From Quercus robur (Eukaryota > Streptophyta > Magnoliopsida > Fagales > Fagaceae), in NCBI RefSeq assembly GCF_932294415.1, contig NC_065539.1, positions 35,256,501 to 35,320,500 on the forward strand: DNA of 64,000 bases, read 5' to 3'. Positions 10,849 to 23,503 of this stretch are shown here, piece after piece. Numbering within the stretch: the stretch's first letter is position 1; every line of letters begins with the position of its first letter. The notes beneath the pieces were generated by a model. The model had not been told where the DNA came from. It saw nothing but the letters and a program-made list of their open reading frames with translations, and ran no database searches. The translations under genes and the position numbers were made by a program.

Positions 10849-13800
10849 AAAGTGATGTCAATAAATAGTCCATATCTATTCTCAACTCGAAAGATAAGCA
10901 TTTATGAAAAATATTTTCAAAATGAGAAATGTTAACTAATGCTTTTAAGACATTAGTTTAGGAATTATTTTTAGAAATATTTTATTGAGAGAATAATAAA
11001 ACAATAAATATTATTGACAGTTTTTTATATTTTCAATAAAAATGGTGTCAAAACTTTTCTATTATAGTTTATTAATAATTGCCTTAAGAGCATTTGTTAC
11101 CCTAACCCTTTGAAAATTTGTCTTCCTAACTAACATTACTCACAAGTGACTTGTCTCAAGCTGGCTGGCATGCATGATTCCATGCATGAAATAGTAATTA
11201 ACTGTTTTTGCTGCTATTTTAAGCATCCCAAATGTTTAGAAATGGAAAACCTGGACAGGTTATTACTCTGATCTGCAAGTTGTTGAGCATAATAGAGAAA
11301 CACCCCCCCCCCTTTTTTTTTAGTGAGGACAAATAAGTAGTACAGTTATATAGTATATATATTATAATTTGAGCATTGCATGACAAATAAGATAGAGCAT
11401 TAATACTAATGCAAATTCATTGTGCATAAAAGAAAATGAGGTTAATGTCAATGGGTTTGGCTTATATCAAGTACTTTTTTAATTGGAATCTTCTTTTATT
11501 TTAATGAGAAACTGTCACATCACCCATTAACTAAATAGAAGATGGAGACTAAAACTCACTACCACTTATCATTGTTATTTAAAACAAAAGGAAGTGTCTA
11601 GTTAAAAAAAAAAAAGTATTGGAGGTAAATTAAACCCAATGTCAATACACCAACCATGTCAAATAATTATCATCATGTTAATTATGAGTTCAAGTTCAAG
11701 CCAAACCGTGTGAGATATGCTTTAGACGTTAGAGTTTAGACTGAGGGATACAGATGCATTGGGGGGTACGTACTTATTACTACGTAGTTATATTGATTTA
11801 GGGGAAGAAAAAATGGGCTGTTGTTGTATAGTCCGGACTATACAATAGTTTTCCAGAAAAAATAATTGTACTACCATCTAAATTTTTTTCACTTCTTTTT
11901 TTTTTTTTTTTTTCAATTTATAATATCCACCGAAAACTGATCAACTTCTACATCAAGTAATGGCATAGAGCTTTTTGGTGTTGTGAACAGCCAATTAAGG
12001 TGATGTAGACAAAAATCTAAGGAAAAAATAAAAAAAACGCAAGACTTAGGTACTGTTTCTTAGGTTCATCTTCTAAGATTTTGTCATATGTATTTTTTCT
12101 CATGGGATGAAAATGTATTTCTTAGGTTTTATCTAAATATATATATATATATATATATATTTTACAAAATTTCATATGATCTGGACATTGACAAACACTT
12201 TCGTATTGCATATGGGACCATCCAGTACAAAGCAGTTAGAAGGGGAAGAACGCAAAATGCTACGGATCAACTAATAAATTTTGAAGAGATATATATCGGT
12301 CCTTTTCCCCAATTCCATGTGCCTGGTAGATGAAGAAGTTAATGATAGTTTGAAAGCTGATACATTTCGGTTCAGCATTCAATTCTCATCAAACATAGCT
12401 GATTGCTAGACACTATATATCTATTTTAAAATTGTACAACATGTATGTTTCTTATCGGAGATATTGAATTTAGCTGTCTTTTTAAATTTTGCAAGATGTT
12501 TGAAAGCACGCGGATTGCTAGAAGAATTTATTTTACAGGTACTGCATAACATTTTTACAACGTAAAGCTGAATTGTCAATCTAATAAAATAAAATAAAAA
12601 AACATATATAACTACAATCAATTTGTGCATGCTAAATAGATTATATGGGTCATGTTAACGAGTACTTAATATTTTAGAGCAATTGTTAAACAAAAAATAT
12701 TTAAAAGAAAATTTAACAATAATTTTATGGAAAATATAAAACTGTCAAAAAATTTAATTGTTTTTTTTTTCCCATAAATGTTTTTTTTTTAAATATATCT
12801 TAAATCAATGCTCTTCCCAGATTATATTAGGATTCACTATAACTTAAAAATGAGGATATTATAAAAATGTTGTGAAATTTTATTGTGCTGCATCTAAACT
12901 TCCTCTTGCTAAAAATAATGCTATATATGTAGGTGCCGCCCAATCAATGATGACTACAAATAAAAGTTTAGATCTAATCAATAATTGAACAAGGTAGGTC
13001 TTCTCTCATATCTTTTCTATCAGCTGCACAGGTCATATTTATGGCTTTAGACTGCTCGATGCAAAATAATATATATTTCTTTTCTATTAGCTGTACCTAA
13101 GTTTTGTTTCATATATATATATATATATATATATGGGTAAATATGTACATAATTATAATGAAACATATTTATATTTCAACCGTAAAATTAACAACATTGG
13201 TCGCATTCCTAAGGACTCTTTCGTGTCTTAATTTTATCTACAAAATTATGCTATATCTGCTGTAGTTTATTGTATTTGGACTTTGGAGGGAGGGAGGGAA
13301 ACAGCAAAGCATGTCATCACAAGCAATTAAGCAAAGGGATCTGTGTATCTGAAGATAGTGAGTCTGACTTCAAACTTCTTTCTTTTAATAGTCATATTTA
13401 ATTAATTAATTGTATTATATTCTCTCTTTTATACTAACGCACTTTACTTCAATTTTTTCACATCCTTATGGATATTTTTTAGGAGACATTTGTAGTTAAA
13501 AAATATTTACATATAAATGAAACACGATCTATAATAAAAAATAATAATTTACAAGTGAAATGCAATAACAAAATCACAACATCTAAAGAGAGTTTAGCTT
13601 TTCAAAAATAATTTTTTATTGATTCAAATTGTTAGATCTTAATTTAAATTTTTACACTGTGATATAGATAAACAATACATTTTATTGGACAATAACAAAG
13701 GGCCTTATTATTATTATTATTATTATTATTATTTGGATTACACTACAAGACTGATAAATATAATATATTCTATTGGTTAGTAAGAGGAATTCTTCCATTT

Positions 13801-13979
13801 GGGAGCCTTAAGCTGGGGTTGAGTCAACCCCGATTGATTTATATAAAATAATATGAGAAACACAACAAAAAAGTATTTGGAAGCAAAATCATAAACACAA
13901 ACGAAAAACTAAAACCAATCGCACAAATTCCCACCGATAATTATCACAAAGCCAAAAAAAACTAAACTAAATTAGCTTG

Positions 13980-13984
<5 letters not shown>

Positions 13985-14013
<29 letters not shown>
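13985..14013. repeat. (CT)n microsatellite
   Basis: An uninterrupted CT run of 14 units in intergenic DNA. Confidence 0.95.
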
Positions 14014-14017
<4 letters not shown>

Positions 14018-14628
14018 AACAATTAAGACTCTAGTGGTGGTGGTGGTGGAGCTAAAGGAAGCGACCTAAAGGTGAAGGAGAAATGTTTATCTTCTCTTAT
14101 TTTAGACTGTTATAGTGATTAAGATTTGACTCAATAAATTATTACACATAACATAATGTTATAAAATGGGAGAATCATTAATCATTGTTACTGTAGTCAC
14201 AATATGAGTTTGAGTCAATCTCAAGTTTATTTCTCCTCGAAAAGTGATAATCTTTGTCAAATCCTAAAATTTTAATCAGCCGTAAGTAAGGGAACAGAGA
14301 TCAGGAATACCCATCTGCTTTCGGACTTCGGAGCCTTTTAACACACATAAGGGAACGGGCTTGATCGCATGAGGCTGAAGGCAAGCCTCAAAATTACATT
14401 TCAGAGCCCATTGGGTCATGACTCATGAGCCACTGTCTGTATTTAACTTCTCTTTTCGTCCACTTCACCAAATATTTTCTAAACACCCGTGTATCAAATC
14501 ATGCTTAATTTGACACACAAGAACGCGAGTTCATCGAAGTTCAAACCATAGAAAGTGCAGAAACATTTGACCATCACAAGGGCTTAGAACGATATGGATT
14601 CCATAGTTTGAAGTCCTTTAACGTTCTG

Positions 14629-15135
14629 GCCTGTTTGGTTCCAAAAAATGGTGTATTCACTTTTCATTTTCTCTTTTTTATCTTGAAATTAAATATAGAA
14701 AAAATTACTCATTTTTAAATTTGAGAGTATTTGGTAAGTTGTTTTGAATTAAGCATGAAATTAAACAGTGAAAAAAGTAACTTTTTTTTGAAATAGAAAA
14801 CAACTTATACCCAAATTGTGATGTATCTTATAGCCAAATTATGATATATCCTAAATTAAATATAGAAAAAAGGGCTTTAGAGGACGTAATAAGAGGTGGG
14901 GTCCTTTGCATTTGCACAATATTTACAAAATTGCCACTATATTTGCTTTCTATGAAAATGAAAATGCTGAAAAAGTGTTTTTCTTTTTTGTATTTAAATC
15001 TAGCTTTTACTTTTAGGACACTGAAAATGAAAACTTAGAACGAATTCTTAAACCAAACAAGCTTTTTGTGGTAGGTTCCACTGAAAATTGAAAATGAAAA
15101 CAAAAACACCACTTTTTCCAACTAACCAAACAGGC
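14629..15135. mobile_element. MITE-like element with GCCTGTTTGGTT inverted ends
   Basis: The left end GCCTGTTTGGTT is repeated inverted at the right end (AACCAAACAGGC, 15124-15135), a perfect 12-bp terminal inverted repeat. The interior is AT-rich with no transposase. The terminal word resembles PIF/Harbinger-type MITEs. I see no clean 3-bp target duplication, so the class is uncertain. Confidence 0.65.
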
Positions 15136-15887
15136 TCTTAGGTTTTCTGTATTGGTTTGTCAATTCTGGAGTCAAATATTTATATTCAGATTGCATAAAA
15201 GGTTAAAAAAAGAAAAAGAAAAAAAGACGCTATTAGTCATTGGTTATTGCAGTATCCTTTGATCGATGTACAAGTTACTAAACACTTTTCTTCAAAAACG
15301 TTTAATGTAGATAAATTTTTGTACATCAGATTTTTTTTTTTTTGGTATGTGTACATCAGTTAGCCATATAGTATTTGCACGCAAGGACCAGAATTTCATA
15401 TTTGGGAGAGCCAAATTATGAACAAAAGAATTTCACAAGTTTATAATGAGAATTATAAAATGATTCAAGAATAAATTAATATGTGGAAAATAGAACTTAC
15501 GCCTATTTAATGTTAACAAAATATAAATAAAATGAAAAACCCAATAATTGTTTCTTAATAAATTTCAAGTTAATCATCTATATATTAAGGTGTTATAAAT
15601 TTTGTAGCAATTTCTCTTAACTCTAAAGCGCTTCCCTAAATTCTCTTATTTGTATAAAATTATGTTGTCATATCCTATGTGGTGCCTAATTCGAAACTCA
15701 AAAAATATAAATATAAAAGATCAACTTTGAGAACCAAAAACAAAAATTAATTTTGAGAATAGAAAAAATGATAAATTGATGATTAGAAAGATGAGAGAAA
15801 AATCCATAACTTGGAGAAAATATAAAAAGCAAACAATTTGACATGAACATAGCACATTCAAATTAACTATATCGAAAATGCTCCTCT

Positions 15888-15995
15888 TTTTTTATTTATT
15901 TATTTTATTTTACATTGTTAGTAGGGGTTGGAGGATTCGAACCGTGGATGTTTCAGTTGGAAATACCAGTAATGCCAATCAATTGAGTTATAAGA
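15888..15995 (-). mobile_element. tRNA-derived SINE
   Basis: Read on the minus strand it has a box-A-like segment (AACTCAATTGATTGGC), then about 35 bases on a good box B (GGTTCGAATCC), then CTCCAACCCC and a tail of AATAAATAAATAAAAAAA. This is the usual order of a plant SINE with an internal Pol III promoter. No clear target duplication was found. Confidence 0.65.
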
Positions 15996-16744
15996 CTTAA
16001 TTTTAGCTATATCAAAAAATACTCAGTATTATGAGAGATCGCACCAGCCTATCAACTTTGGTTGGGCTAAACTCATGTCAATAGTTAGAGTAACGTTAAT
16101 GCTTCTCTTTATGTTTTCCCTCCTAAATCAAGGGTTTTACAATGAAATCGCTACTTATTTTATTTAATGAAAAATAAGAAAACCATATTATTAAAAAGAA
16201 CACAACTTTATTGAATAGTTAAAAATATTACATCAAGTAGAAAGTAAACGTGTGCATTCTCATGATAATTTTGATGAACTTAATCCAATAGCATTATGAT
16301 ATTATTTTTATTATTTATTTAAATTAATTACTCATGTTACAAACTAAAATGAATTGTTCATAATCACATGTGATTAGAATTGATCATGAGGATGCACGAT
16401 GTTTGTTGAAATTTGATTTGGCTATAACTTTCAATCGAGTGGTCCAATTGGAGCCTATTACATATCTTTTTGAGCATTAAGACTTCTAGATATTTTTTTA
16501 TGTGAAGAATTTAGAAATCTATTACTGAAAATTACAATTTTACCCCTGAGATGTAAAATGACCATTTTACCTCTAGCTAAGATTAAATGTAGGTTGCAAA
16601 ATGAGGTGTCTACAGTATGTTATGACATAATATGGATAACAAGAAATCATATCCTGAGGCAGTCGGAATGGGAAGTGGTATCCTATGTGCTTAATTAGTT
16701 AAATTATTAAAATGTATTGTGATCACTAATGTCTTGGGATTTTG

Positions 16745-17000
16745 CAGGTGAGGAGGCCTATAGTGCAATTCATGGGATCTCCCTATCCCCCCTTTTGTGA
16801 AAGTAAACTTTGATTCAGGGACGAGGAAACAGCTTGCATTCCAGCAATATTTAGGAACCATAAGGAGAAGTCATTTGTGTGTACAAAGACTATAGAAGAT
16901 CTAGCTAATGGTGGAAGCCAAGGCTACTAACCTAGCAGTTGAAAAAGCAATAGAAGTAGGTATCAAGCATGTAATCTATGAAGAAGTGCTCTAAACATGG
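16745..17000 (+). pseudogene. Decayed RNase H-like fragment of a LINE
   Basis: A translated stretch with PPFVKVNFDSG is followed after stops by VEAKATNLAVEKAIEVG. This recalls the start (a VNxDG core) and the E-A-x-A-L-x-x-A helix of RVT_3 RNase H domains carried by plant LINEs; a better-preserved copy is at 62970-63960. Several stops and frame changes interrupt it. It is only a fragment, with no adjoining reverse transcriptase seen. Confidence 0.5.
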
Positions 17001-17311
17001 TCCAACCACTCCAAAACTCTAATACTACTCCTCATTGGTCTATTGTAAATTTATTACTAAGACTATAATAGTATAACTATTTTGAATTCCTTTGCCTCCT
17101 TTATCCCTGAGTTTTGCCTGGAATTTCAAGAGAGAGATGGTATTAGTCCCTCATGTTGTAATTTGCTTTGTTCTTTTCTTTTCTTTTCTCTAGCTAATAA
17201 TAAGTATTAATTATTAAGGAAAAAATGATTAGTAAAAGAATTGGTTGGAGTTTATGTAAATTTGTAAGGAAAATGCTAAAGACACATTTTTTCACAATTT
17301 TTTTACAAACT

Positions 17312-17700
17312 GAGCATTAGCATTGGGGGGTGCAAAAACCCCCAAGTCGCTATTTTAGCAAGCCACCCGCTCAAATTGAGCTCCATCCAGGTGTGGGTTG
17401 CTTAAAATTTTTAGCAACCATGAATATTAAGGTTGTATATATACAACCTACTATTCATGGTTGCTAAACATAAAAGAAAATATAAAGTACATGAAAGTAC
17501 AAAAAAGATGAAAGAGATAGATGAGAGAAAAGAGAGAAAATGAGTTGATAGGGAAGTTTATATTATTTTATTGGGTTGTATGTAAAAATAAAAACTGAGA
17601 TGTTGAGTGTATTGTTTGATAGGTTGGTAAAATAGATAAAGTAGTATTTGAGAATGTAAAATAGGTATTTTTTTTTTTTACATCCCCCATTGCTAGTGCT
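17312..17700. mobile_element. MITE with GAGCATTAGCATTGG-type ends, 389 bp
   Basis: The left end is GAGCATTAGCATTGGGGG. The right end CCCCCATTGCTAGTGCT is its imperfect inverse. Inside is an inverted pair GGTTGCTAAA...TTTAGCAACC around a palindrome at 17397-17467, then AT-rich DNA. On the minus strand the stretch after the end (CTACTTTATCTATTTTACCA and what follows) matches the element starting at 62366, so the two belong to one family. No coding sequence. Confidence 0.75.
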
Positions 17701-17745
17701 ATAGTAGTGAGTGGTTATTGCCTTATTGGTAAGAAAAAAAATTTA

Positions 17746-18558
17746 TGTTAGGTTCTAAATATTTAAGTATAAATGTTTAGGTTCTAAATGATTTGTGTGC
17801 TGGCAAACCGGGTACATAAGCTTATCTAGAAATAGATCTTAGTGTCCATGAAGTGTTTTAGACATTGCTCAAAGTGCTGCAAGTCAAAATTCAAGAGCAT
17901 ACAAACTACAGGTTCAAGTATTGAAAATTTGAAGAGCTCAACCGATCGAACCGCGATCTGCAGATTTGAATTAAAGCCCATTAGCCCATTAAATGTTCAA
18001 GGTTTCAGTTCAAACTTACTTGGTATATAAGGAAAACCCTAAATCACGTTTTCCAAGTCTTGGAGAGCTACTCTTTTGAGATTTGAGAGAGTTTTGTGCC
18101 ATCTACCCTTTCAAGCATCTATCGGAGTTCATTCACATACTACAAGTACCGGTGGAATAAAGTTGCAGCACAAGCTTCAAATATCAAGTCTACTAAAGAT
18201 CAAAGGTATAAATTGGAGGTTCATGTTGGAGCAAATTCACACCAAAGAAGTCTGAGGGTTTTAGAGCTAGGTTTGATAATCAAAGTTAAGTTTACTACAA
18301 ATTAAATACTCTTGATTGTAAATTTCTATTTGATATAGTGGATTGTTCTTCTTGGAATAGTTTTCCCTAGATTTTTTACCTTAAAACTGGATTGTTTCAT
18401 TGGCTTTTTTGGGTCATCATATATGTGTCTTATTTACTTTTTTGCTACATGATATGATTGATTTATGTTTAACCTAAGATCTACGTAATTAATTTAAGTA
18501 TTGACTTGGCAATGAAATTAGGTGAAACATTGTGTGTTCAAGGGCCTAAAAACTAGCA
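17746..18558 (+). mobile_element. Copia solo LTR, same family as 1159-3885
   Basis: It starts TGTTAGGTTC, contains GCAAACCGGGTAC, CTGCAAGTCAAAATTCAAGA and TTAAAGCCCATTAGCCCATTAA, and ends near GGGCCTAAAAACTAGCA. These phrases occur in the same order in the LTR at 1159. The flanks ATTTA (17741-17745) and AATTA (18559-18563) are close to a 5-bp duplication. There is no primer-binding site or gag next to it, so it is a solo LTR. The exact right end is uncertain by some bases. Confidence 0.7.
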
Positions 18559-18563
18559 AATTA

Positions 18564-19014
18564 TGTTTGTAGTGAGCCCAAGTGAAAACCAGTAAGAATT
18601 TATCACTTTAATAGTTTGTAAAAATGTTGTAAAATACTTTATACCTGTAGCATTACTCAAGTAAAGAAAAAGATTTATCTCCGAACTAGTTTGGAGAGAA
18701 ACTTTTCAAATTCTTCATATATATATATATATATATATTATTGAATATGAATTTTGAAAATCTAAACATTGGATTTCATTTTTTTATTATATCTTTTATG
18801 AAGATAAAAAATTAATAACTATATCATCAATTAAATGTTTAAATTTTAAGTTTTTCTATTATAAATTATGCATAAAAAATAAGTTTATTGATTGAATAAT
18901 AAACATCTAAGTTGAACAAAATTTGACATACATGTTAAAAATAAAAGGAATATATAATTAAATGGTTAAATTTTCAAAATTCATATCCAATAATAAAATT
19001 ATGGGAGGAATTTA

Positions 19015-19045
<31 letters not shown>

Positions 19046-22000
19046 GCTAAACTAATTTAGAGAGAAGCCTTATCCATTTGTAAATGTAAGTCTCTTAGAG
19101 ATATATAGTACCTGAATGCTGGCAAGCACCCTCTCTACCTATAATTTCTAATATTCTGTTGTATTTTTCAAGGTATCTAAAAGAACTTGGGTGTAATTTC
19201 TAATATTTTGTTGTATTTTTCAAGGTATCTAAAAGAACTTGAGTGAATCACAGTTCATAAGAGAAGGTCACTGTACCTTTATTCCTCCAATGAGCTGATG
19301 CGGCAAAGATAGGAACCCCCAACAATGAAAAATACTTTTTTCTCCTTTTTTTTTTTTTTTTTTTAAATTGGGAATAATGAAAAATGATTACTGAAGCCCC
19401 GTTTCCATTTACAATAAGCTAGGACATCTAAAAAAATTTTACAAATTTTTTTCATAATTGTTAACAAGATTTATTGTGATTGGTGTATATTATAAGTAAT
19501 TTTAGGAGTAAGTTTGTGAACATAATTTTTGTGCCATAATATTAACGTGGTCAACTGTAAATTATAGGGGAAAAAATTCCATCTAAAATTATAATTATGC
19601 TTGTGATAAAAATTGTGAAAGTAGAATAACTGGAATGTTAATAGTATCTTGAGAGAAAGCAATGTTAATCTGATCACAAAAAAAAATAAAAACTAGTTAT
19701 GAAAAATATTGCTAGTCTTCCATCTAAGGGAATATAAATTTATAAAGTCTTCTTGTCATTGAAATTGAAACAGTTCCAAATCTCTTCCGATTGGAGGGCG
19801 TATATAAACTCTGCCATATTCCTCAAAAAATAATATATATAAAAACTGCTACAGTGCTATGTGACTATGTCCTAGTCCTTTTCTCACCCAAAAAAAAAAA
19901 GTCTCAGTCCTTTCGCGTCCATTTTGGGAAACACATAAAAGATAGGGCATGACTGTAATTTCCTATACCCATCCCTAAACTTAAAAAAAAAGACATTGTA
20001 ACTGAAAGTACACGTCACTTTTAATTTTTTTTTTTTAAGAATGTTTACTTTGCTTGTTTAGTTTTTTTTTTTTTTTTTTTTTGGGTAAGCTTATTTTACT
20101 TTTTTTTAATAGAAGTATTTTATTTATTTGGTTTAAATAGAATTTTTTTTTTTAAATCTTATTTTTTACTAACTGCAACTATATTTCAATATAACTAATT
20201 TTTAACTAAATAAGGCCAATAAAAATAAATTCACCAAATAGGCCCAATTCCATGTAAAATTTTTTTTAAAAAAATACAAAATGTAAATTTCTGTTGGCAT
20301 TCTTTTGGCCCATCATAGGCCCATCAAGCCTAAGGATATAAATATCAACTTCCTTTTTCCTCTTTAACTCTAGAATGTTTCAAATATTCTGAATGAGATT
20401 AAAAGTGTTTTACTAATTGAATTACTTGACACTTATTTTTAGATAGATGAAAGACACACTTAATATCAATATACATTGGCATACCAATTAAGATCGACTT
20501 GTTAACAGTTGGCTTCATGTCAAATAATATGTTCATTACAAAATTCGGGCCTATTTGTGTTGAAAAGAAAGAGATTCAAAATAAGTTGAAATTATATTTT
20601 GTGGGTTCCAGTTAATTCAATTATTAAAGTCTCTGATGGTTGAATAAGAAGTCTAATGTTTATTTCCCACCTATACTAAAAACTTATTAGTGTCTTAGTC
20701 TGATGATAAGAGCTATTATCAAGAGCGGACGCTATAGATTGAAACTCTCTAAAAAAAAGTTGAAATTATATTTTGGCTTTTCAATATTAGTATTACATCA
20801 GTTGAGTGTATATATTAATCCAATTTGTATTTAATTAAAACAAAAAATTATCATATAGATTATTATGAAAATAAATAATGAAAGTCATTTTGGTTAAATT
20901 TCTTCAAATTTCATAATTAATGTAAATCATGTAATACCAAATTTTTATCAAAAACCAATTATTACAACAGATTATTAAATAATTTAAAATAAACAATGAA
21001 ATTCCTTTTAAATTTCTTGAAACTTTTGATAATTAGTTTTAATTGGAGTAGGTGATTTATCTTTTTTAAAACTTTAGTGATGGAGTTTTGCTTATAAACT
21101 ATGTGAATAAATTTGATGTACATGATTGAGTCACATGGTGTAATTTGTCGTACAATTTATAATACTTGTATTGAGTCACATAATGTGAGCATAACGTGGT
21201 AGATTATTAAAATAATATAAAAATTAATAATGAAACTGTATTTAAATTTATAGATAATTTTGGTAGATAACTTTTTATTAGAGTTTTTGAATCTTTGAAA
21301 ATAGCCTCCTTTTGTTTGTTTTGACATTAACATTTTTCAAAAATTATTTTCTAGAAAATTATCTCATTTTTCTATGTTTTATAACGACTTTATAATGAGC
21401 TTGAAAAATATATTTTAATTTTCTTTATTTAACTTCATGTGAGATAAAATTGTTTTCCTTATTTAGCTTTGTGTGAAATGAAGTTGTTTTCCATAAAATT
21501 TTAACCGAAAATAACTCTAGTTCACGCCAAACTAAATAGAGCAAGTTAAGAGATAGTTTTATTTTGATCCATTTTTTTTATATACTAACAAACACATAAA
21601 AAATATATTGAATTCACAATGTTCTAGAATCCAACAAATGAAAAAATAAATCTCAAAGAAATATTATTTAAAAGTAGTAATCCTAGAAAAAAAAAATTCT
21701 AGAAAAATAGGAATAGTTCAAATAATATAAAACTGCCTAAACTCATTTAAATAGCCAATATAAGGACAGTAACAATGGACTAGATGGAAATATATTAGAA
21801 ATAGCAATAACAAAAAAAGAAAAAGAAAAAGAAAAAAAAGAAAAAAAAATTATATATATATATATATTATCCGATACTAAATCATTGGTTGAGCCTTCAA
21901 ATCAATGAACCAAACAAAATTCCATCGATAGGAAAGAAATAATTTTCTTACGAAAAAATCGATTGAATAGTGAAAATCAAAACTTTTTTAGAAATACGAA

Positions 22001-22612
22001 ACCGTACAGTTTTATTTGAATCGTTTGATTTTTTAATATTAAGTTATTTTGATCACTTTCTCAAAAAAAGAAAAAAAGAAGAAGTTATTTTGATCAAATA
22101 ACTTTTCTTTCATTCAATTTTGCACATTTATGCTTTTTTTTTATTTTTTTTTATTTTTTTTATAGACATGATAGTATTTCAATATATGACATTTATTTCA
22201 TGATAATTTATCTTTATCATTTGACCAAAATACTAATTTATTTTTTGTGTAGGTAGGATTCAAATCACAGATCTCTTAAAAGGCAATAAAAATTTTACTA
22301 ACTGAGTTAATTAGAACTCACTTATTTATGGTCTTTTAAGTCTTTTACTTTTAAAAGTTGAAATAAATAGTTTTTTTTTTTTTTTTTTTTGAGAAACAGT
22401 TGAAATAAATAGTTAGAAAGCAATTTAAGGGTCCTATTTTTAGTCATTTGTTATATTTGTATATGGAAACACATTAAACTTTATATATGAATAAATGATC
22501 TTAATAATAATATTTATTACTTTCATTGTCTGGTATACATGCATATTTATGTTTGAATTAATACCATCTTCAAATATATTTTTTAGTTTATCTTCATCTT
22601 TTTTATGTATTG

Positions 22613-22646
<34 letters not shown>

Positions 22647-22774
22647 TAATGATCTAATGGTTAAATCAATGTCCCAACGATGGTTCATCAAAAACAAAAG
22701 GAAAAAAAAAAGAAAAGAAATTGACCCAACAATTAAACAAGTAAACTCAATTCATATCACTTTTTTTTGGAATC
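18564..22774. other. AT-rich intergenic region
   Basis: I see no gene. There are long T and A tracts (19019-19045, 19350-19364, 20061-20082), (TA)n at 18717-18738 and 22617-22643, and a direct duplication of about 55 bp: TAATTTCTAATATT...AAAGAACTTG occurs near 19141 and again near 19193. A box-A/box-B-like pair at about 20695-20755 may be an old SINE. Confidence 0.45.
22243..22322 (-). mobile_element. Decayed SINE
   Basis: On the minus strand TTAACTCAGTTAGTAAA resembles box A and GATTTGAATCC resembles box B, followed by CTACCTACACAAAAAATAAA. This is the order and tail style of a plant tRNA-derived SINE. It is worn and has no visible target duplication. Confidence 0.5.
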
Positions 22775-22779
22775 TAATT

Positions 22780-23498
22780 TGTAAGGACTCAATTGGTAAC
22801 GACCCCAATTGGTTTATTGGGTTCGAACGTTTAAGGCCCAGACAATAAAATTTGTAGTGCGTGGGCTGAAAAACTAGGTCTTGGTCACCGAACAGTGGTT
22901 AGTCATGGTGCTCATAGTGGACGCTCAGAGGTGAACCAAGTTTGCCCATGGACTTTGTCCATTGAGCTTAATGTTCTTGTTATTTCTTTCACTTTTTGGG
23001 TACCATTTCTTCGGCCCCCCTTTTGGCGCATGAATCCTTACATTATATAGTTCTTCTCAGTTGATCCTGACCTTCCATCTGTCGGTCAGGTAGATAATTA
23101 CTCGAGTGCCTATCCCATCAGCCGCCTCCCCCCACTTTCTGTTAGTTGCAATAACCGAAGCCACACTATTCATGCGTCTTTTCCCATCAATGTGGCTAAG
23201 ACGTTTGTTGGCGCATTCAATGCGGAGGTGACATCTTTTCCTTGAACCACTCCCACACTGTACCCCCGTGCGAGTTCCATTCTACTCACCTTTCCTTCTA
23301 GGAGCGCTTTGGAAGCTGCCTTTGATGACGTGTCGTTTTTTTCTTTTAAGCCTTGGGATGCCGAGGACAGGGTCATCCTCGGCTGCATCTCTAGACTATT
23401 TGGTCTTTCAATACTTGTCCTCGGCAACTACTCTCCTTGGTGCGGGCCTTGGGCCCTAATAAAAAGTGGGTCGGGACTACAAATCCTCTGGCCCCACA
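22780..23498. mobile_element. Solo LTR with perfect 5-bp target duplication, 719 bp
   Basis: It begins TGTAAGGACTC and ends GGCCCCACA. The 5-bp flanks are identical: TAATT at 22775-22779 and 23499-23503. TG...CA ends plus a 5-bp duplication define an LTR insertion, and there is no internal region or partner. It is markedly more GC-rich than its surroundings and contains an imperfect palindrome GCCGAGGACAGGGTCATCCTCGGC near 23360. Open frames inside (for example 23170-23427 minus) have no domain and are not counted as genes. Superfamily not determined; the style suggests Gypsy. Confidence 0.85.
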
Positions 23499-23503
23499 TA
23501 ATT

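Larger units (their letters stand above)
10087..14628. other. Gene-poor intergenic region
   Basis: Apart from the promoter, a SINE-like copy and microsatellites, I find no coding sequence. Open frames are short and AT-driven. Simple repeats include (AT)n at about 12138-12161 and 13112-13134, (ATT)n at about 13708-13732 and (CT)n at 13985-14013. Confidence 0.5.
15136..17311. other. Intergenic sequence with retroelement scraps
   Basis: I see no intact gene. A SINE lies near 15890-15995 and a decayed RNase H-like patch near 16745-17000. The stretch 16390-16620, with the phrases TTTTACCCCTGAGATGTAAAATGACC and TTGCAAAATGAGGTGTC, looks like an LTR fragment. Confidence 0.45.
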
